64,000 bases of DNA from Myrica gale. Its lineage: Eukaryota > Streptophyta > Magnoliopsida > Fagales > Myricaceae. This document shows, piece after piece, positions 34,300 to 47,310 of this stretch. The notes under the pieces were generated by a model. That model was not told the DNA's origin and searched no databases. It worked only from the letters and a program-made list of their open reading frames with translations. How positions within the stretch are numbered: position 1 is the first letter of the stretch; every line of letters begins with the position of its first letter. Both the position numbers and the translations under genes were made by a program. The stretch is from assembly GCA_963930655.1 (NCBI GenBank), contig OZ005617.1:9860501-9924500 (forward strand), written 5' to 3'.

Positions 34300-36690
34300 A
34301 ACTCACATACTAGGATAGATAAGCTCACCACCCAAGTAGAACACAAAAAGATACATAAATCACCACCCAATGTAATCCAACATGGGATACAAAGCAATAA
34401 CTCACCACCTATCAGAATCCACAGAAGGATAAGAGTTTGTACAAAAAATCATTCTTCAAATTTGCATCAGGCTCAAGTTGTATAAACACTCAAATTAAAG
34501 CTTGGAACAACTACCCAAGCATGAGAAAATGATAAATACTACTTTCAAAACCTTAATTAAGACATAGGAATCATACAAAGACTCTTAGGGAAATGAAAAG
34601 ACATTGAAAAAGAGCTAGCTAAAATTAGGAAAATCTTCTAAAATTTGCTAGACCTCGTAACTAGTTGCCAGCTTGACCACCTTGGAGTAATATTACTATA
34701 AATTCCTCTAGAAAAGTTTAACTCGTATGCCATTTGATGCATTGGAAACGTGACACGTTGAGTTCTCAACAAGCCATAATGAGAAGAAGACATAATCTTT
34801 GTAAATCATTCCATATTTATTTCAATGTTGACTCTAGGTCTTGACCACACCTGTGTCATGCTCCATCGGTTTGAAAAGACTCAACCTTGAGGCTTCCTCT
34901 TCATCTTCTTCTTCATGATATGGGGAAAGGTCAGTACAGTAAAGTTTGCTGAAACTCTATATTTTCCTGGAAGTTCAATCTTATATGCATTCTCCCAATG
35001 CGTTGAAGCACCTTGAATAAATCATCGGCACTAGGCTTGCGTTTAGCATGTCGTCCTCCTGGAAAAACATTCTTTCCTTAGATGAATCCACACCAAATCA
35101 CCCACCTTGAAACTTGCTTGTTTTGCTTTTTGTACTTCTTAGTTTGCTTGAGAATTCGTCTCGAACTTATAAATGCAACTTTTTAATGCGCTTCACTCTC
35201 TCCTCGGCATCACCACTAAAATGATGAGTAGTAGGAATGGAGCCAAGTCCAAATGACTAATAGGATTCTAACGATAGACAATCTCAAAGGGAATACAACC
35301 TGTAGTTTGACTAGTAAAACGATTATAAGCAAACTCAGCTTGTGCAATAATTAGATCCCATTGAGGAATATTCTTATCCACAAAGCTCCTCAATAAATTT
35401 TCCAAGTTTCGATTGAAAACTTCCGTTTGTCCATCAGTTTAAGGATGAAAAGTTGAACAAAATTGCAGATTAGTTCCAAGCTTCCTTCAAAGAGTACACC
35501 AGAAATGACTCATGAACTTTGTATCTCGATTCAAAATGATAAGTGTATGAAATTCCATGAAGCTTAACAACTTCTCGAAAATAAAGATTCGCCACGTGAG
35601 AGGACCATCAAGAGTCTTGCTACAAGGAAAAAAATGCACTATCTTCAAATAGTGATCAACAACCACCATAATTGAATCTTTGTTCATTTGAGTCTTTCAC
35701 AAACCCACAATAAAATCCATACCCACATCTTCCCTAGGTGAATTAGGAATTGAAAGTGGCGTGTATAACCCTGTATTTTGGCCATAACTCATGGCAATGT
35801 GACAAACTCTACAACGCTCCACATGTCTCATTACATCTCGCTCTATTTTTGGCCAACAAAAATATTCTTTGATAAGAGAAAGAGTCTTATCTCTACCAAA
35901 ATGACCAACAAGTCCACCACCATAAGTTACAATGATAATGATATTTCTCAAAGAGCATTGTGGAATACACAATTGATTGCCTTTGAAAAGATAACCATCA
36001 TGTAATAAAAAAGAGTGATAAGGACCCTTAAAACATTCTTCTCATACCTTGGTAAAATAAGGATCCCCTTTGTAAAACTCTTTCACAACTTCAAAGCCCA
36101 AAATATTAACTTACATAGTAGAAAGCAAGGAATGTTGAAGACTCAAAACATCAGCCACTTGATTTAGAACATCTGCCTTATGATTTAGAACAAAGAAAAA
36201 TGATTGTAAAAATTCACTCCATTTGGCATGTCGAAAATTGAGTTTTTGTTGGCTATTCAAGTATTTTAAGGCTTCATGATTCGAGAACAAGATGAACTCC
36301 TTAGAAAGGAGATAATGACTCCAATGATGCAAGGCCCGAACAATAACATATAATTCTTTGTCATAAGTCGAGTATTTCTTATGACGGGTGTGGTACTTAA
36401 CCTTTCATTAAAGAAGGCAATAGACTTTCCTTCTTGGCTAAATACCACACCTATGCCAACATTAGAAGCATCACAATTAACTTTGAACACAATGTCAAAA
36501 TTTGGAAAGGAAAGGATTGGAGCTTCCGTCATCTTTCTTTTGATAACTTCAAAACTTTTCTCGGCTTCACTAGTCCACTTGAAAATACCCCCTTCAAGCA
36601 CTCGATGATGGGAGCAACGATAGAGGTGAATCATTTGATGAATCTTCTATAAAAAGATGCAAGACCATGAAAGCTTCGAATAAAGGGTCT
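34300..36690 (-). mobile_element. Reina/CRM-like chromovirus fossil, minus strand
   Basis: Reading from right to left: RT end (HGLASFYRRFIK-like, near 36660), RNase H (about 36110-36634, with NCDASNVGIGVVFSQEG and LLSKEFILFSNHEALKYLNS), zinc-binding and integrase core (about 35487-35972, GHFGRDKTLSLIKEYFCWP and GMDFIVGL; then MVVVDHYLKIVHFFPCSKT), the integrase C-terminus (35000-35480), then probable 3' noncoding and LTR sequence to about 34300. The motifs fit Reina/CRM-type chromoviruses. Gag, protease and most of RT are absent. Broken, many breaks, old. Confidence 0.75.
34614..34865 (-). repeat. LTR-like segment shared with 54507-54750
   Basis: About 250 bp, moderately conserved with 54507-54750 in the same orientation (AAAATTAGGAAAATC, GACCACCTTGGAGTAAT, ATCTTTGTAAAT). 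It lies next to the pol end of the Reina/CRM-like fossil and is probably the beginning of its 3' LTR. Confidence 0.6.
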
Positions 36691-38680
36691 CCATAAAGAA
36701 ATAAAATTTCTTCAAATTGGCAAACACATTTTCTTTCTATGTGCTTTGTCCTTTGATGAGCCCTAGGTTCCACTGCTTGTGCTATAACACCTTTGTTATC
36801 ACAATAAATGGTGATGACACTCATAGACTCTAAATGCTTCTTAAACATTTTATGAGTCAACGATTTACTGAATGAGTCTGCGATATTCTCAGCTGCTATT
36901 ATTTTAGCCATCACCACATCTCCCCGATTCACAATGTCACGAATAAGGTGAAATCTTCTTTCTAAGTGCTTTTTCCTTTGATGAGCCCTAGGTTCCACCG
37001 CCTGTGCTATAGCACCATTGTTATCACAATAAACGGTGATAAGGGACTCTATCGAACAGACAACTTCAAGCTCTTATATGAATTTATGTATCTACACAGC
37101 TTCGCTGGCAGCGACATATTCTACTTGAAACTTTTCCAACTCACTGTTCCTTTACCCAATGTAAACACAAATCCAAATGTAGAGCTTCTATCATCAATAT
37201 CTGATTGAAAATCTGAATCTGTGTATCCCTGGACAGTCAGCATGTCCTCTAAACCACACTCTAGACAATAGTGTTTGGTTCTTCTCAAGTATTTGGCCTT
37301 GTACAGAGCATTGCATACATGAGGCTTCCAACAACTGAAGCTTAAGGAAACTTCCTCATCTTATCTCTCTCTTCTTGTGTATTTGGAGACATATTTTTGG
37401 AGAGGTGAACATTATGACTAAATGGTACGAACCCTTTCTTGGCATCCTATATGTTATACCATGCCAATATCTTATCAAAGTAGTGGGCGTGTGAAAGTCC
37501 TAAAAGCCTATTTTCTCGATTTCTAAACACTTTGATCCTGACAATGTAGGATGCTTCCCCGAGGTCTTTTATAGAAAAATGGTTCGCTAACCATACGTTC
37601 ACTGATGACATTATATCGATGTCATTCCCTATGAGTAGAATATCATCAAAATAAAGAATAAGGAAATTAATGAACTCCCACTATGTAAGAAACCAAACGA
37701 TTTGATCATCTCATCAAAACGGATGTTCCAGCAACATGATGCCTCTTTAAGTCCATAAATGAAGTTATCTAGTTTGCACACTTTAGATTCTTGTCCATGA
37801 GAAAGAAAACCTTTAGGTTGTTCCATATAAATCTCCTCTTGGACGTACCCATTCAAAAATACGGTTTTCACATCCATCTGTCATATCTCATAATCATAAT
37901 GATCGGCCATTGACAATAGGATTCTATTGGACTTGATCATAACTACTGGTGAAAAAGTTTCCTCATAGTCATTACCATTTTTTGAGTATAACCTTTCACA
38001 GCCAGTCTAGCTTTGAAGGACTCTACCTCTCCAGTAAGTCCTCGTTTTCTTTTGAACATTCATTTACAACCTATAGGCTTAATGCCTTATGGTTGATTAA
38101 CAAGGGTCTAGACCTCATTGGAGTACATAGAGTCCATTTCTGATTCTATTGTAATCTTCCAGTGTTCTGCTTGTTTGTCACTGATAGCCTCTTGGTAAGT
38201 AAATGGATCATCATCCAACCCCTCCGATTGCATTTGACAAATCTCATTTATCATGCCATATCTAACTGGAGGTTTATGTATTCTTTTACTGCTTTGAGGC
38301 TCTTGAGTTTTGAACTTTTCAAATTCATCAGTGGGTTCAGTTATATTCATTTCATCAATCTTATCTACCACAGTTTCTGGTTCAGCTGACTGTTTGTGAA
38401 GGACAATCTTGTTTTTTCCATCACTTAGGTTGTACTCATCTTCCAGGAATATCGCATTCCTACTGACAATTAACTTTTGATCCTTTTTGTTATAAAAGTA
38501 ATAACCAGTTGATCTTTTGGGGTAACCCAGAAACAAACATTTTTCAGTCCTTGACCCTAGCTTTTTCACGTCAAACATTTTATAGTGAGCTGGGCATCCC
38601 CATACTCTAAAATGTTTCATACTTAGCTTTTTGCTAGTCCATAATTCATATGGAGTATTTGGAACGAACTTAGTGGGTAT
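36691..38680 (-). mobile_element. Ty1/copia pol fossil, minus strand
   Basis: From right to left: integrase end and linker (38108-38680, FRVWGCPAHYK and LFLGYPKRSTGYYFYN), RT (about 37300-37960, MDVKTVFLNGYVQEEIYMEQ), RNase H (about 36730-37260, YCDNKGVIAQAVEPRAHQR). Part of the RNase H end is present twice. The element is cut at 38680 by the LTR start at 38681 and at 36690 by the neighbouring chromovirus fossil. Many breaks; lineage not determined, but distinct from the Sirevirus copies. Confidence 0.8.
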
Positions 38681-41335
38681 TGTGAGGCCCCGTTTATCCC
38701 TTTGCTATTTCCTATGTATTTGTTTTAATTTAATTTATGGGGCCATATTTTTGGCCAATGTATAACCTAAGTTTAATGTTTATGGTACATTAACTTATTA
38801 TGAAATTTTATTCAAGAATTTTCTTCAAATAATTTCTTTTTCATTGTGGAAGTTTTTAGTACAAGTTTAAATTCTATTTTCCCTAGTATATATTTCATAA
38901 GCCATAGTAGCTATTTGATAAGTGGAATGAAAAGTAGATAAGTGAGATGCAAAAGGTGAGAAAATTCTAGACACTAGGTGTTATTCACGTGAAGGCTAAA
39001 TGAGCAAATGAAGTTGCCTTTTTCCCTTGGTGATCACGTGAAGAGCAAGAGAAGAGATAAGGTGAATTGAAAGTGAAAAGACAAGGCAAGAGAGCTTCAC
39101 GTGAATGGCTAAGCAAGAGGAGACAAAGAGATAAGGTGAGTTAAAGGTGAAAAGACAAGGCATTGGCTTGGACGGCAATACCCAAGCTTCACCCTTTTTC
39201 CCCTTGACCGAATTCCAACTCTCTCATTTCAACTTGCTCCTTCTCTTTTCTCTTGGTCGAACCATACTTCACATTTCAAACTTGGTTTCTCTCTTTTCCC
39301 TTGACCGAAGCTCACCCTCTTGTTCAAGTTTTGCTTCTTTTCTCTTGAAACCGAAACACCTCTCTTTGCTCTAGCTTGCCTTCTTTTCTTTGGTGACTGA
39401 AACCTCTCCTTAGCTCAGCTTATTTCTTCTCTCTTGGTGGATGGAAATCTCTCTTCACCCAACCATTTTCCCTTTGACAGAAACTCAGCTCACTCTCTTG
39501 GCCAAATCACATCAAAGCTTCAAGCCTTGCTTTGATTTCTTCAAGCTATTTTCAGCAGCTGTACTTCTCTCTTTTCCTCACCATAAACTTCCATCTCAGA
39601 ACCTTGTAGAAACTATTCTCAGCCCTTGGAACCATTCTTGAAGGTGGAACCGAAAGTTGAAGTGTAGTGGAGGATTTTGGTGAAAAACGAGTGTTCTAGT
39701 GGAAGGAAGAGGTAGATTTGATTTGCATGTGTTGTTTTGGTTAATTTCTCCGTAGTTTCTGACCTTAGATGTTTTTTTTATTCTAGGTGCTTTTCTTTTA
39801 GCAAGCTTTGTGTCCAATCACCTAGGTAAGGCCGAATATGGTTGAAGGTGCAATTTGATGATGATGGCCGAATCTTGCATGTTCTATTTCTCTTTGTTTG
39901 GCCATAATCCTTATTGATATTTTTGTATGAAAATGGTAGATTTGATAGGTTGGTTGTGATGTAGTTGTTGGAGGAAGGGATAAGTTAGAGATGGAGAAAG
40001 AAATAATGATTTGGTTGTGAGTTGCTTATGGAAAATGCAAAGAAGTTGGTAATGCATGCTAAGTTTCGGATGATGGTTCACAATATGCTTGGCCGAATAT
40101 TATCCTTTGCTAGATCTTGAAATTATGTTATGATTTGTAGATCCTAGGTTGTGAAACTGATATTGGAGGATGGGATCATGTTGAAGATGAAGTTTGGTTC
40201 AATGAATGCTAGAAATTGATGCATGGCCGAATGGTTTAGTGAAGGAACCCTAATGGCCGAATGAATGGTAGATGATAGTTAATTTGCATGTTATGTATAA
40301 GTGCTTTATGTCATGGTTGAATGAGTTAGAGGTTAAAAACCTAGGTTTAGTGTTAAGAGAAATCTTGCAAGTTAGTTAAGCATAAATGATGGAGCTTAAA
40401 GACCACGGGTTGGTATTAGTTAGAGTGATTATCAAAGCTTGGATTTTTGGTACCATTACCTTGCTGTTTTGGAGACTTGGTTAGGACATGATTATAATTG
40501 ATTTCAAGCCTTAAAATTTAATTAATTAGGGCTTGAGTCAGCAAGTCTATAGAGGGCAAGAGGAAAAGTTAGTAGAAATTGATGGACAATAGGTTTGATA
40601 GAGTTAAGAGCAAGGTAATGGAGTTGATGTCTTAATAATTGCTGATTTTGGACTTAGATGCTATTAGGATATGTTGTATGATAATTACTTTCTCAAGTGT
40701 TTTATGTAAGTTTTCTAAAGTGACCCTTTGAAAGAAAATAGCATTTTCAGAAATGTATTTTGGGGAAAACCGAAATAAATACAAATATTTATCTTGTATG
40801 CATATGTACTTAATTCCTAGTAACTAAGAGGTGTTTGAATCGCTTGTAGGCGATCTTCGTACCATTACTCATAATCAAGGAGACCGAGGTAAGTGGAAGT
40901 AAGTGTGTAAGTAAGCTTACATTTTTCAAAACTGGAATGACGCGCTGCATAGATTCATGAACAAGCATGATATTTCAAGCAAGCATGGCATGACATGAGC
41001 ATTGCATGATTTTCTAAAGTGATTTTTATGCAATGTCATATGAAAAGTTTTATGGTAAGACAAGTTAAGAGGCTCTGGTCGGTACCGTACCATCATGATG
41101 GACTCCCATACCGAAGGACGAATGCGAGAAGGTTGGGTGAATCCTAAGAGGCTGTGCAAACCACACTGAAGGACAATGAGAAGGTGTGGGCCTCCAACGG
41201 TCGTGTCTAGCCATCAGGCCTAGGGCAACTACGGGCTAGCTCGACCAAATGAAAAGTCCCCAAGGGTAAGGGAGACGGTTCCGATGGGAACGCACAACCC
41301 GGACTTCAGAGGTTAAATGGAGCGTAAGTAGCCCT
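38681..41335 (+). mobile_element. Tekay-type LTR, plus strand, 3' part missing
   Basis: Starts TGTGAGGCCCCG and runs through the usual landmarks (GGCCGAAT words at 39830-40260, TTGTAGGCGATC near 40855, CTGGAATGACGC near 40938, stem-loops at 41105-41189) until about 41335, where it abuts minus-strand gag sequence. It is the inverted counterpart of the LTR at 42055-45801, which is about 0.5 kb longer over the matching part; local identity in the last 400 bp is high. Confidence 0.8.
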
Positions 41336-42036
41336 CCGTGGGTGAAGTACGGAGCAAATCGTACTAACTCCATAAATCGGCCTGGATACTGCTCCACCGT
41401 CATAGTTCCTTGAGTTAGGGTAGCAAACTCCCTTGCTTTTGCTTCCCGAGTTGTCCTTGGGAAGTAACGGTCTAAGAATTCCTGCTGAAACCTTTCCCAG
41501 GTTATGGGCTGTTCCCCCAACTCCTGGCTTAATAATACTTTCTCAGACTGCCACCACCTTTTGGCATCTCCCTGTAGTTTAAAGGTAGCATAACTCAACT
41601 TCTGGGCATCAGTACACCCCAAGACTGGGTAACTCTTTAATCTCCACCAGCCAGTTTTCTGCCAAAATAACATCTCCTTTGCCATTGTACGCTGGCGGGT
41701 GCTGGCGATTAAACTGATCAAATGTACACCCCTCGGGGCGACCTCGTGCCCCTTCTACATTGACACCGGGTTGCACTTGTTCGGGAATGAGCTGAGCCAT
41801 GTGCCTTAATACTTCATCGGTGGTAACACCCTGAGCCTCAGGTCCCCGATTTCTCTGTGGTCTTCTAGGTGCCATCCTGCACTTCAAGGTTATTGTTTAG
41901 TACCGATCACAACCCAACTTAGAAGTCTAACGTATTTGACTCTCAACATATAACTCATATCTTAGGGTTTAGGGTTCTAATCCATTCCCAATGTCTTATG
42001 GCTCTACTTTCAAATCCATGGCTCTACTCTCAGAGC

Positions 42037-42047
42037 CTCTGATACCA
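42037..42047 (-). other. primer binding site, minus strand
   Basis: CTCTGATACCA is the reverse complement of TGGTATCAGAG, at the same distance from its LTR (42055) as in the complete element. Confidence 0.88.
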
Positions 42048-42054
42048 ACTTAAC

Positions 42055-45000
42055 TGTCACGCCCCGAACGCAGTCCCGCAGGGACCGTGACAGCCGCGAG
42101 CAATCCCGAGGGGAAAGCTCTAGCGTACTCATACATCATACATACAGCGGAAATATACAGAATCGAGAGAGAGATGAACCACTCTCATGACTAATCTTGC
42201 AATACAGCTCCAAGACGTAATAACTTAATTACAACACATGAAATATTATGTTCAAGTGGCAGACCATATAGGTCAACAAAAACAACACAACAAAATACAA
42301 ACATCTTCTCCTTAAGTCGGCTAGTCCTCCTGACTTCCTTCACCTGAAGCATCTGGAATGATACAGTTTAAAAAATGTGAGTCAAAAAGACTCAGTAAGG
42401 GAAAACATAACTTAAAACATGATCTTAAACTTTAGACTTGCTTAACATGAGAAATCATGATTCATGATGCACATGCATGTTAAATGATTATGCACGTGCC
42501 CTTGATTGTAAAACTTGTTCATGTTCTTGCATTTGGCTCATGGCCCTTGATCGTAAAACTTGCTCATGCACTTGAATTTGGTTCATGGCCCTTTTAAATA
42601 GTTCATTCATAACTTGTGGGCTACTTACGCTCCATTTAACCCCTGGAGTCCGGGTTGTGCGTTCCCATCGGAACCGTCTCCCTTACCCTTGGGGACTTTT
42701 CATTTGGTCGAGCTAGCCCGTAGTTGCCCCAGGCCTGATGGCTAGACACGACCCTTGGAGGCCCACACCTTCTCATTGTCCTTCAGTGTGGTTGCACAAC
42801 CTCTTAGGATTCACCCAACCTTCTCGCATTCGTCCTTCGGTATGGGAGTCCATCTTGATGGTACGGTACCGACCAGAGCCCCTTAACTTTACTTGTCTTA
42901 CCATAAAACTTTTCATATGACCTTGCATAAAAATCACTTTAGAAAATCATGCAATGCTCATGTCATGCCATGCTTGCTTGAAATATCATGCTTGTTCATG
43001 AATCTATGCAGCGTATCATTCCAGTTTTGCAAAAACTGTAATACCACTTACTTTCCACTTACTCCGGTCTCCTTGATTATGAGACGGTGCTTCGCCTATA
43101 AGCGATTCAAATAACTCTCAGATACTTAGGAATTAATCACATAAGCATACAAGAAAATACTTGAATTTAGTTCGGTTTTTCCCAAAATACATTTCTGAAA
43201 ATACTATTTTATTTTCAAAGGTTCACTTTAGAAAACATACATAAAACACTTGAGAAAGTAATTATCATACAACATATCCTAACAGCATTTTAAGTCCAAA
43301 ATCAGCAACTATTAAGGCATCAACTCCATTACCTTGCTCTTAACTCTATCAAACTTATTGTCCATCAATTTCTACTAACTTACCCTATTGCCCTCTATAG
43401 ACTTGCTGACCCAAGCCCTAATTAATTAAATTTCAAGGCTTGAAATCAATTATAATCATATCCTAACCAAGTCTCCAAAACAGCAAGCTAATGGTGCCCA
43501 AAAATCCAAGCTTAACATATTCACAATTTTCATACATTAGGGGGGTAACACTCGGCTAACAAGCTATTTCATCTACTCTTATGTGATCAAGGTTTCTTTT
43601 TCATACCATTACAATTTAACCTTATTTTGCACTTAATATATATTTCGGCCAACACATAATTACCCTAATTGCAACCTCAATTCATTCTTGATATCACCAA
43701 TCTTTGTTAATCACCCTAACTAATACCAACTCGTAGCCTTAAGCTTCATTATTTATGCTTAACTAACATGCAAGATTTCTTTTAACACTAAACCTAGGTT
43801 TTAACCTTTAACTCATTCGGTCATGACATTAAATTCACTTATACATTATATGCAAATTAACTTTCATCTACCATTCATTCGGCTATTAGGGTTCCTTCAC
43901 TAAACCATTCGGCCATGCATCACTTACCATCGCTCATTAAACCAAACTTCATCTTCAACATGATCCCATCCTCCATTATCAGTTTCACAACCTACGATCT
44001 ACAAATCATAACATAATTTCAAGATCTAGCAAAAGATAACATTCGACCTTACCTATTGTAAACCATCATCCGAAACTTTACTAGCATGCATTACCAACTT
44101 CATTGCATTTTCCATAAGCAACTCACAACCAAATCATTATTTCTTTATCCATCTCTAACTTATCCCTTCCTCTAACAACTACATCACAACCAAAAATCCA
44201 GCATACCCAACCTATCAAATCTACCATTTTCATACAAAAAAATCAACAAGGACTATAGCCAAACAAAGAGAAATAGAACATGCAAGGTTCGGCTAAGCAA
44301 AATCCTTTTGCTAACCAAGAATCCAACCCTACCTCGCTTGTGCTGAACTCAAGAGCTGGAACCTAGCACAAAAATATACAAAATCAGGACCATTGAAGAA
44401 AAAGAGCCAAAAACAGTACATGCAAAACAACATCTACCTCAACCTCCAACTCGAGCTCTTGGTTTTTACCCAAAACCTTCACTTTCCTTCAACTTTCAGT
44501 TCCTTCCACAAGAGTGGTTCCAAGGGCTGAGAATGGTGTCTAATAGGTGCTAAAATGGAAGCTTTGAAGTGAGGAAAAAGAGAAGTAACAACAGCTGAAA
44601 ATAGCTTGAAGAAATCAAAGCAAGGCTTGAAGATTTGGAGTGGTTCAGCCAAGAGAGAACAAGCTGAACTAAGTTTCTGTCAAAGGGGAAATGGGCTGAG
44701 TGAAGTGAGATTTCCAGCCACCAAGAGAGAAGAAACAAGCTGAGCAAAGGAGAGGTGTTTCGGTTTCAAGAGAAAAGAAACAAACTAGAACCAAGAGAGG
44801 TAAACTTCGGTCAAGGAAATGGAAAAGCAAACTCAAAAGAGAAGAAGTGAAGTGTGGTTCGGTCACAAGAGAAAAGAGAGAGCAGCAAGTTGAAATGAGA
44901 GAGTTGGAGTTCGGTCAAGGGGAAAAAGGAGTGAACTTTGTTATTTCCGTCCAAGCCATAATGCCTTGTCTTTTCACCATCACTTCACCTCATCTCTTTG

Positions 45001-45801
45001 TCTCCAAGCTAAGCCATTCACGTGAATCTCTATCTCTTAGACTCTAGAAGTCTCTCTTCTTGCCCTTTATGTGTAGCTCTCTTGCCAATTTACTTTCCCA
45101 CTTTTTCATTTCACTTTCCCACTTTTTCATTTCACTTATCACAATATATAAGCACTTTGACTTATCTCTTATATAATGCATTAGCTTATCACAACATATA
45201 TATTCATAGCTTATCACCAACAACTTATCAACATGATAACTTATCTCCAATAAGCACTTTAACTTCTAAATCAACACCATAACTTATCATCCTAACAATT
45301 CATTAGCTTATCACTATGATAAGCACACACACTTATCAATTAAATTCTTTTCAAGCTATCATATATATCTAGTAACTTATCATTTAATATCTCTAATGAT
45401 AATTTAAGCTACCTATTAAAAGACACAAAATATTTAAATGCTTAACATAAATTTCATGATTTTCTATTTAGAGATTTTCGGCCATGATATATCAAATTTC
45501 TCTTCATATATTAATTTCATGAATTATGGAATGTAATAAGCAAATGGAAAAATATAAGTTCATAAAAGAAATTTACCTAGCAAGATTCAGCTCTCTTAGG
45601 AAAAACAGAATTAAACTTGTACTAAAAACTTTCACAATGAAAAGAAATTATCTAAAAGAAATCTTAAAAATGAAATTCCATAATAAAGTTAATGTACCAT
45701 AAACATTAAACTTAGGTCATACATTGGCCAAAAATATGGTCCCATAAATTAAATTAAAACAAATACATAGGAAATAGCAAAAGGATAAACGGGGTCTCAC
45801 A
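42055..45801 (-). repeat. LTR of the minus-strand Tekay-type fossil, 3747 bp
   Basis: Full-length LTR with TG and CA ends. Bracketed module: CTGGAATGATACA at 42353-42365 and CGTATCATTCCAG at 43012-43024. A purine-rich region (44560-44900) and many ATTCGGCC words (the reverse of GGCCGAAT) occur as in its relatives. It pairs with 38681-41335 as an inverted repeat. Confidence 0.88.
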
Positions 45802-45812
45802 TCCTCCCCTCC
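45802..45812 (-). other. polypurine tract, minus strand
   Basis: TCCTCCCCTCC on the plus strand is the reverse complement of GGAGGGGAGGA and adjoins the LTR start at 45801. Confidence 0.85.
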
Positions 45813-46688
45813 TAATAAAAATTCCGACCCCGAAATTTCTTTACCACCAATAGTTCTATCCTGACTGCGAGGGTGCAGGACCATATGGGTAGGGCGAACA
45901 TTCGTGTTTGCCCCACTACTAATTTCTCCCTGATAGATGTGATCTGGGGAATTACTCCTCGTCCAAGAGTGTGATCTAGTTCCTTGGTTCTGCTCCTCTA
46001 AACTAGGGTCATGGATTACGTTTTCTGGTGGTCCACGATACTTAGGTCTAGATTCAACTTCCTGTGAAGAAAGATGTGTCTCAGATGTGGCATCCTGAGC
46101 TCTAACTCTCCCACGATGTCTCCTCCCAGAACATCACCTAAGGGTACACTCATGCCTTGGGCTACTCCGCCTAGGCTCTTCCTGTTGTCGTTCCTTTTCT
46201 TCATTAGGCAAAGGGTCCTCTTCTTACTGAGTCTTTCGAATCACAGTTTTAAATTGTATCATTCCAGATAACACTTCAGGTGGGGAAATCTAGAAGAGGG
46301 ACCGACGGGAATGTCCTCTTCTCTTTTTGTTGTTTCATTAAAGGGTTAGATGTAAATTTTTGGAAGAGCCGACATGAGCCTCCGTTGGGTGGTGGTCATG
46401 GGTTATTCGGCCTAGTAAAGTTTAAAGTGTTTAACCGATTGATATTTTGAGACCATGTTATAACTACTTCAAGTTATCATTTGAGGAACATGTTCTAATG
46501 TTTCGTATGTGTGTTAAGCGCTAGTTATAAAAAAAATTGGGTATTATGATATTTCCGCTGCAAGAATCCTCTGAATGAGATATATACCGCTGCAAGAATT
46601 TAGTAAGTACGCTTGAGCATTCCTTGTCGGGAATGCTCGCGGCTGTCATTAGCCTCGTCAAGCTAGCGTTCGGGGTGTGACAGTTAAG

Positions 46689-46700
46689 TGGTATCAGAGG
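46689..46700 (+). other. primer binding site
   Basis: TGGTATCAGAGG follows the LTR end at 46682 after six bases, as in the complete element. Confidence 0.88.
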
Positions 46701-46824
46701 CGAGTTTGGAGAGTTTAGTGAACTTAGGACTTGCTACTCGGACTTAAGAGCCCCCGCCCCCTCAAAGGAATATCTGGCCCAGTCCTGTTAGGCGGAGTTA
46801 CCCCACATTTCCCCTGGACACAGA

Positions 46825-47265
46825 ATGTGGTGGATTGACTCTTCAGATCCGGAAGAAGATCCGGAAGAGGATCCGGAAGAGGACCCAGAAGAGAATCCAA
46901 CGGAGGAGGACCCTTCACCTAGGATAATAGGAAATGAGTGCAAAGAAAAGCGTTCGACATGGGAAAAAGATTCCTGGGAATACATTAGAAGAGAGATAAG
47001 TAGAGGAAGAAGTATCCTCGATGATTCTACTGAGAGCTCATCTCAGGAAGTGGACTTTGCTCCTAGTCACCATGAACCTTCGGGTAATGTAGTCCATGAC
47101 CCCAATAATGCAAGTCGGTGTTACGGAACCATGTCCCACTCTTGGGCGGGTAGTAACTCCCTTGACCACGTCAATTATGATGATGTTAGTAGTGGCGCCA
47201 GTTCGAATGTTCGCCCGCAACCATATGGTCCTAGACCTCTACCACCAGGACAAAATTTTTGGTAA
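46825..47265 (+). other. acidic 146-codon ORF in the tail of the deleted Tekay-type element
   Basis: An open frame with a DPEEDPEEDPEENPTEEDPS acidic repeat at its start (built on the DNA word GATCCGGAAGAG) and a C-terminal part containing SSQEV, SHSWAGSNSLDH, SSGASSNVRP and GPRPLPPGQ. The same C-terminal words appear on the minus strand at 45813-46221, and the last ones in the tail of the complete element near 29945-30010. It lies between the primer site and the polypurine tract, where gag-pol has been lost. No known domain recognised. It may be a genuine extra ORF of this Tekay lineage or merely undecayed tail sequence. Confidence 0.45.
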
Positions 47266-47297
47266 GAGAGATCGAATTCCGAGGACGGAATTTCTGT

Positions 47298-47310
47298 AAG
47301 GAGGGGAGGA
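47298..47310 (+). other. polypurine tract
   Basis: AAGGAGGGGAGGA is identical to the tract of the complete element and adjoins the 3' LTR start at 47311. Confidence 0.9.

Larger units (their letters stand above)
41340..46221 (-). mobile_element. Tekay-type fossil, minus strand: gag - primer site - LTR - polypurine tract - 3' end
   Basis: From right to left: the end of an internal region (46221-45813) homologous to the post-pol tail at 46825-47297, a polypurine tract (45802-45812), one LTR (45801-42055, TGTGAGACCCCG to GGGGCGTGACA), a primer site (42047-42037) and the start of gag (about 41887-41340, GCTFDQFNRQHPPAYNGKGD). A single LTR thus carries a polypurine tract on its upstream side and a primer site on its downstream side, as in tandemly joined elements sharing an LTR. 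Broken; pol is absent on both sides. Confidence 0.8.
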
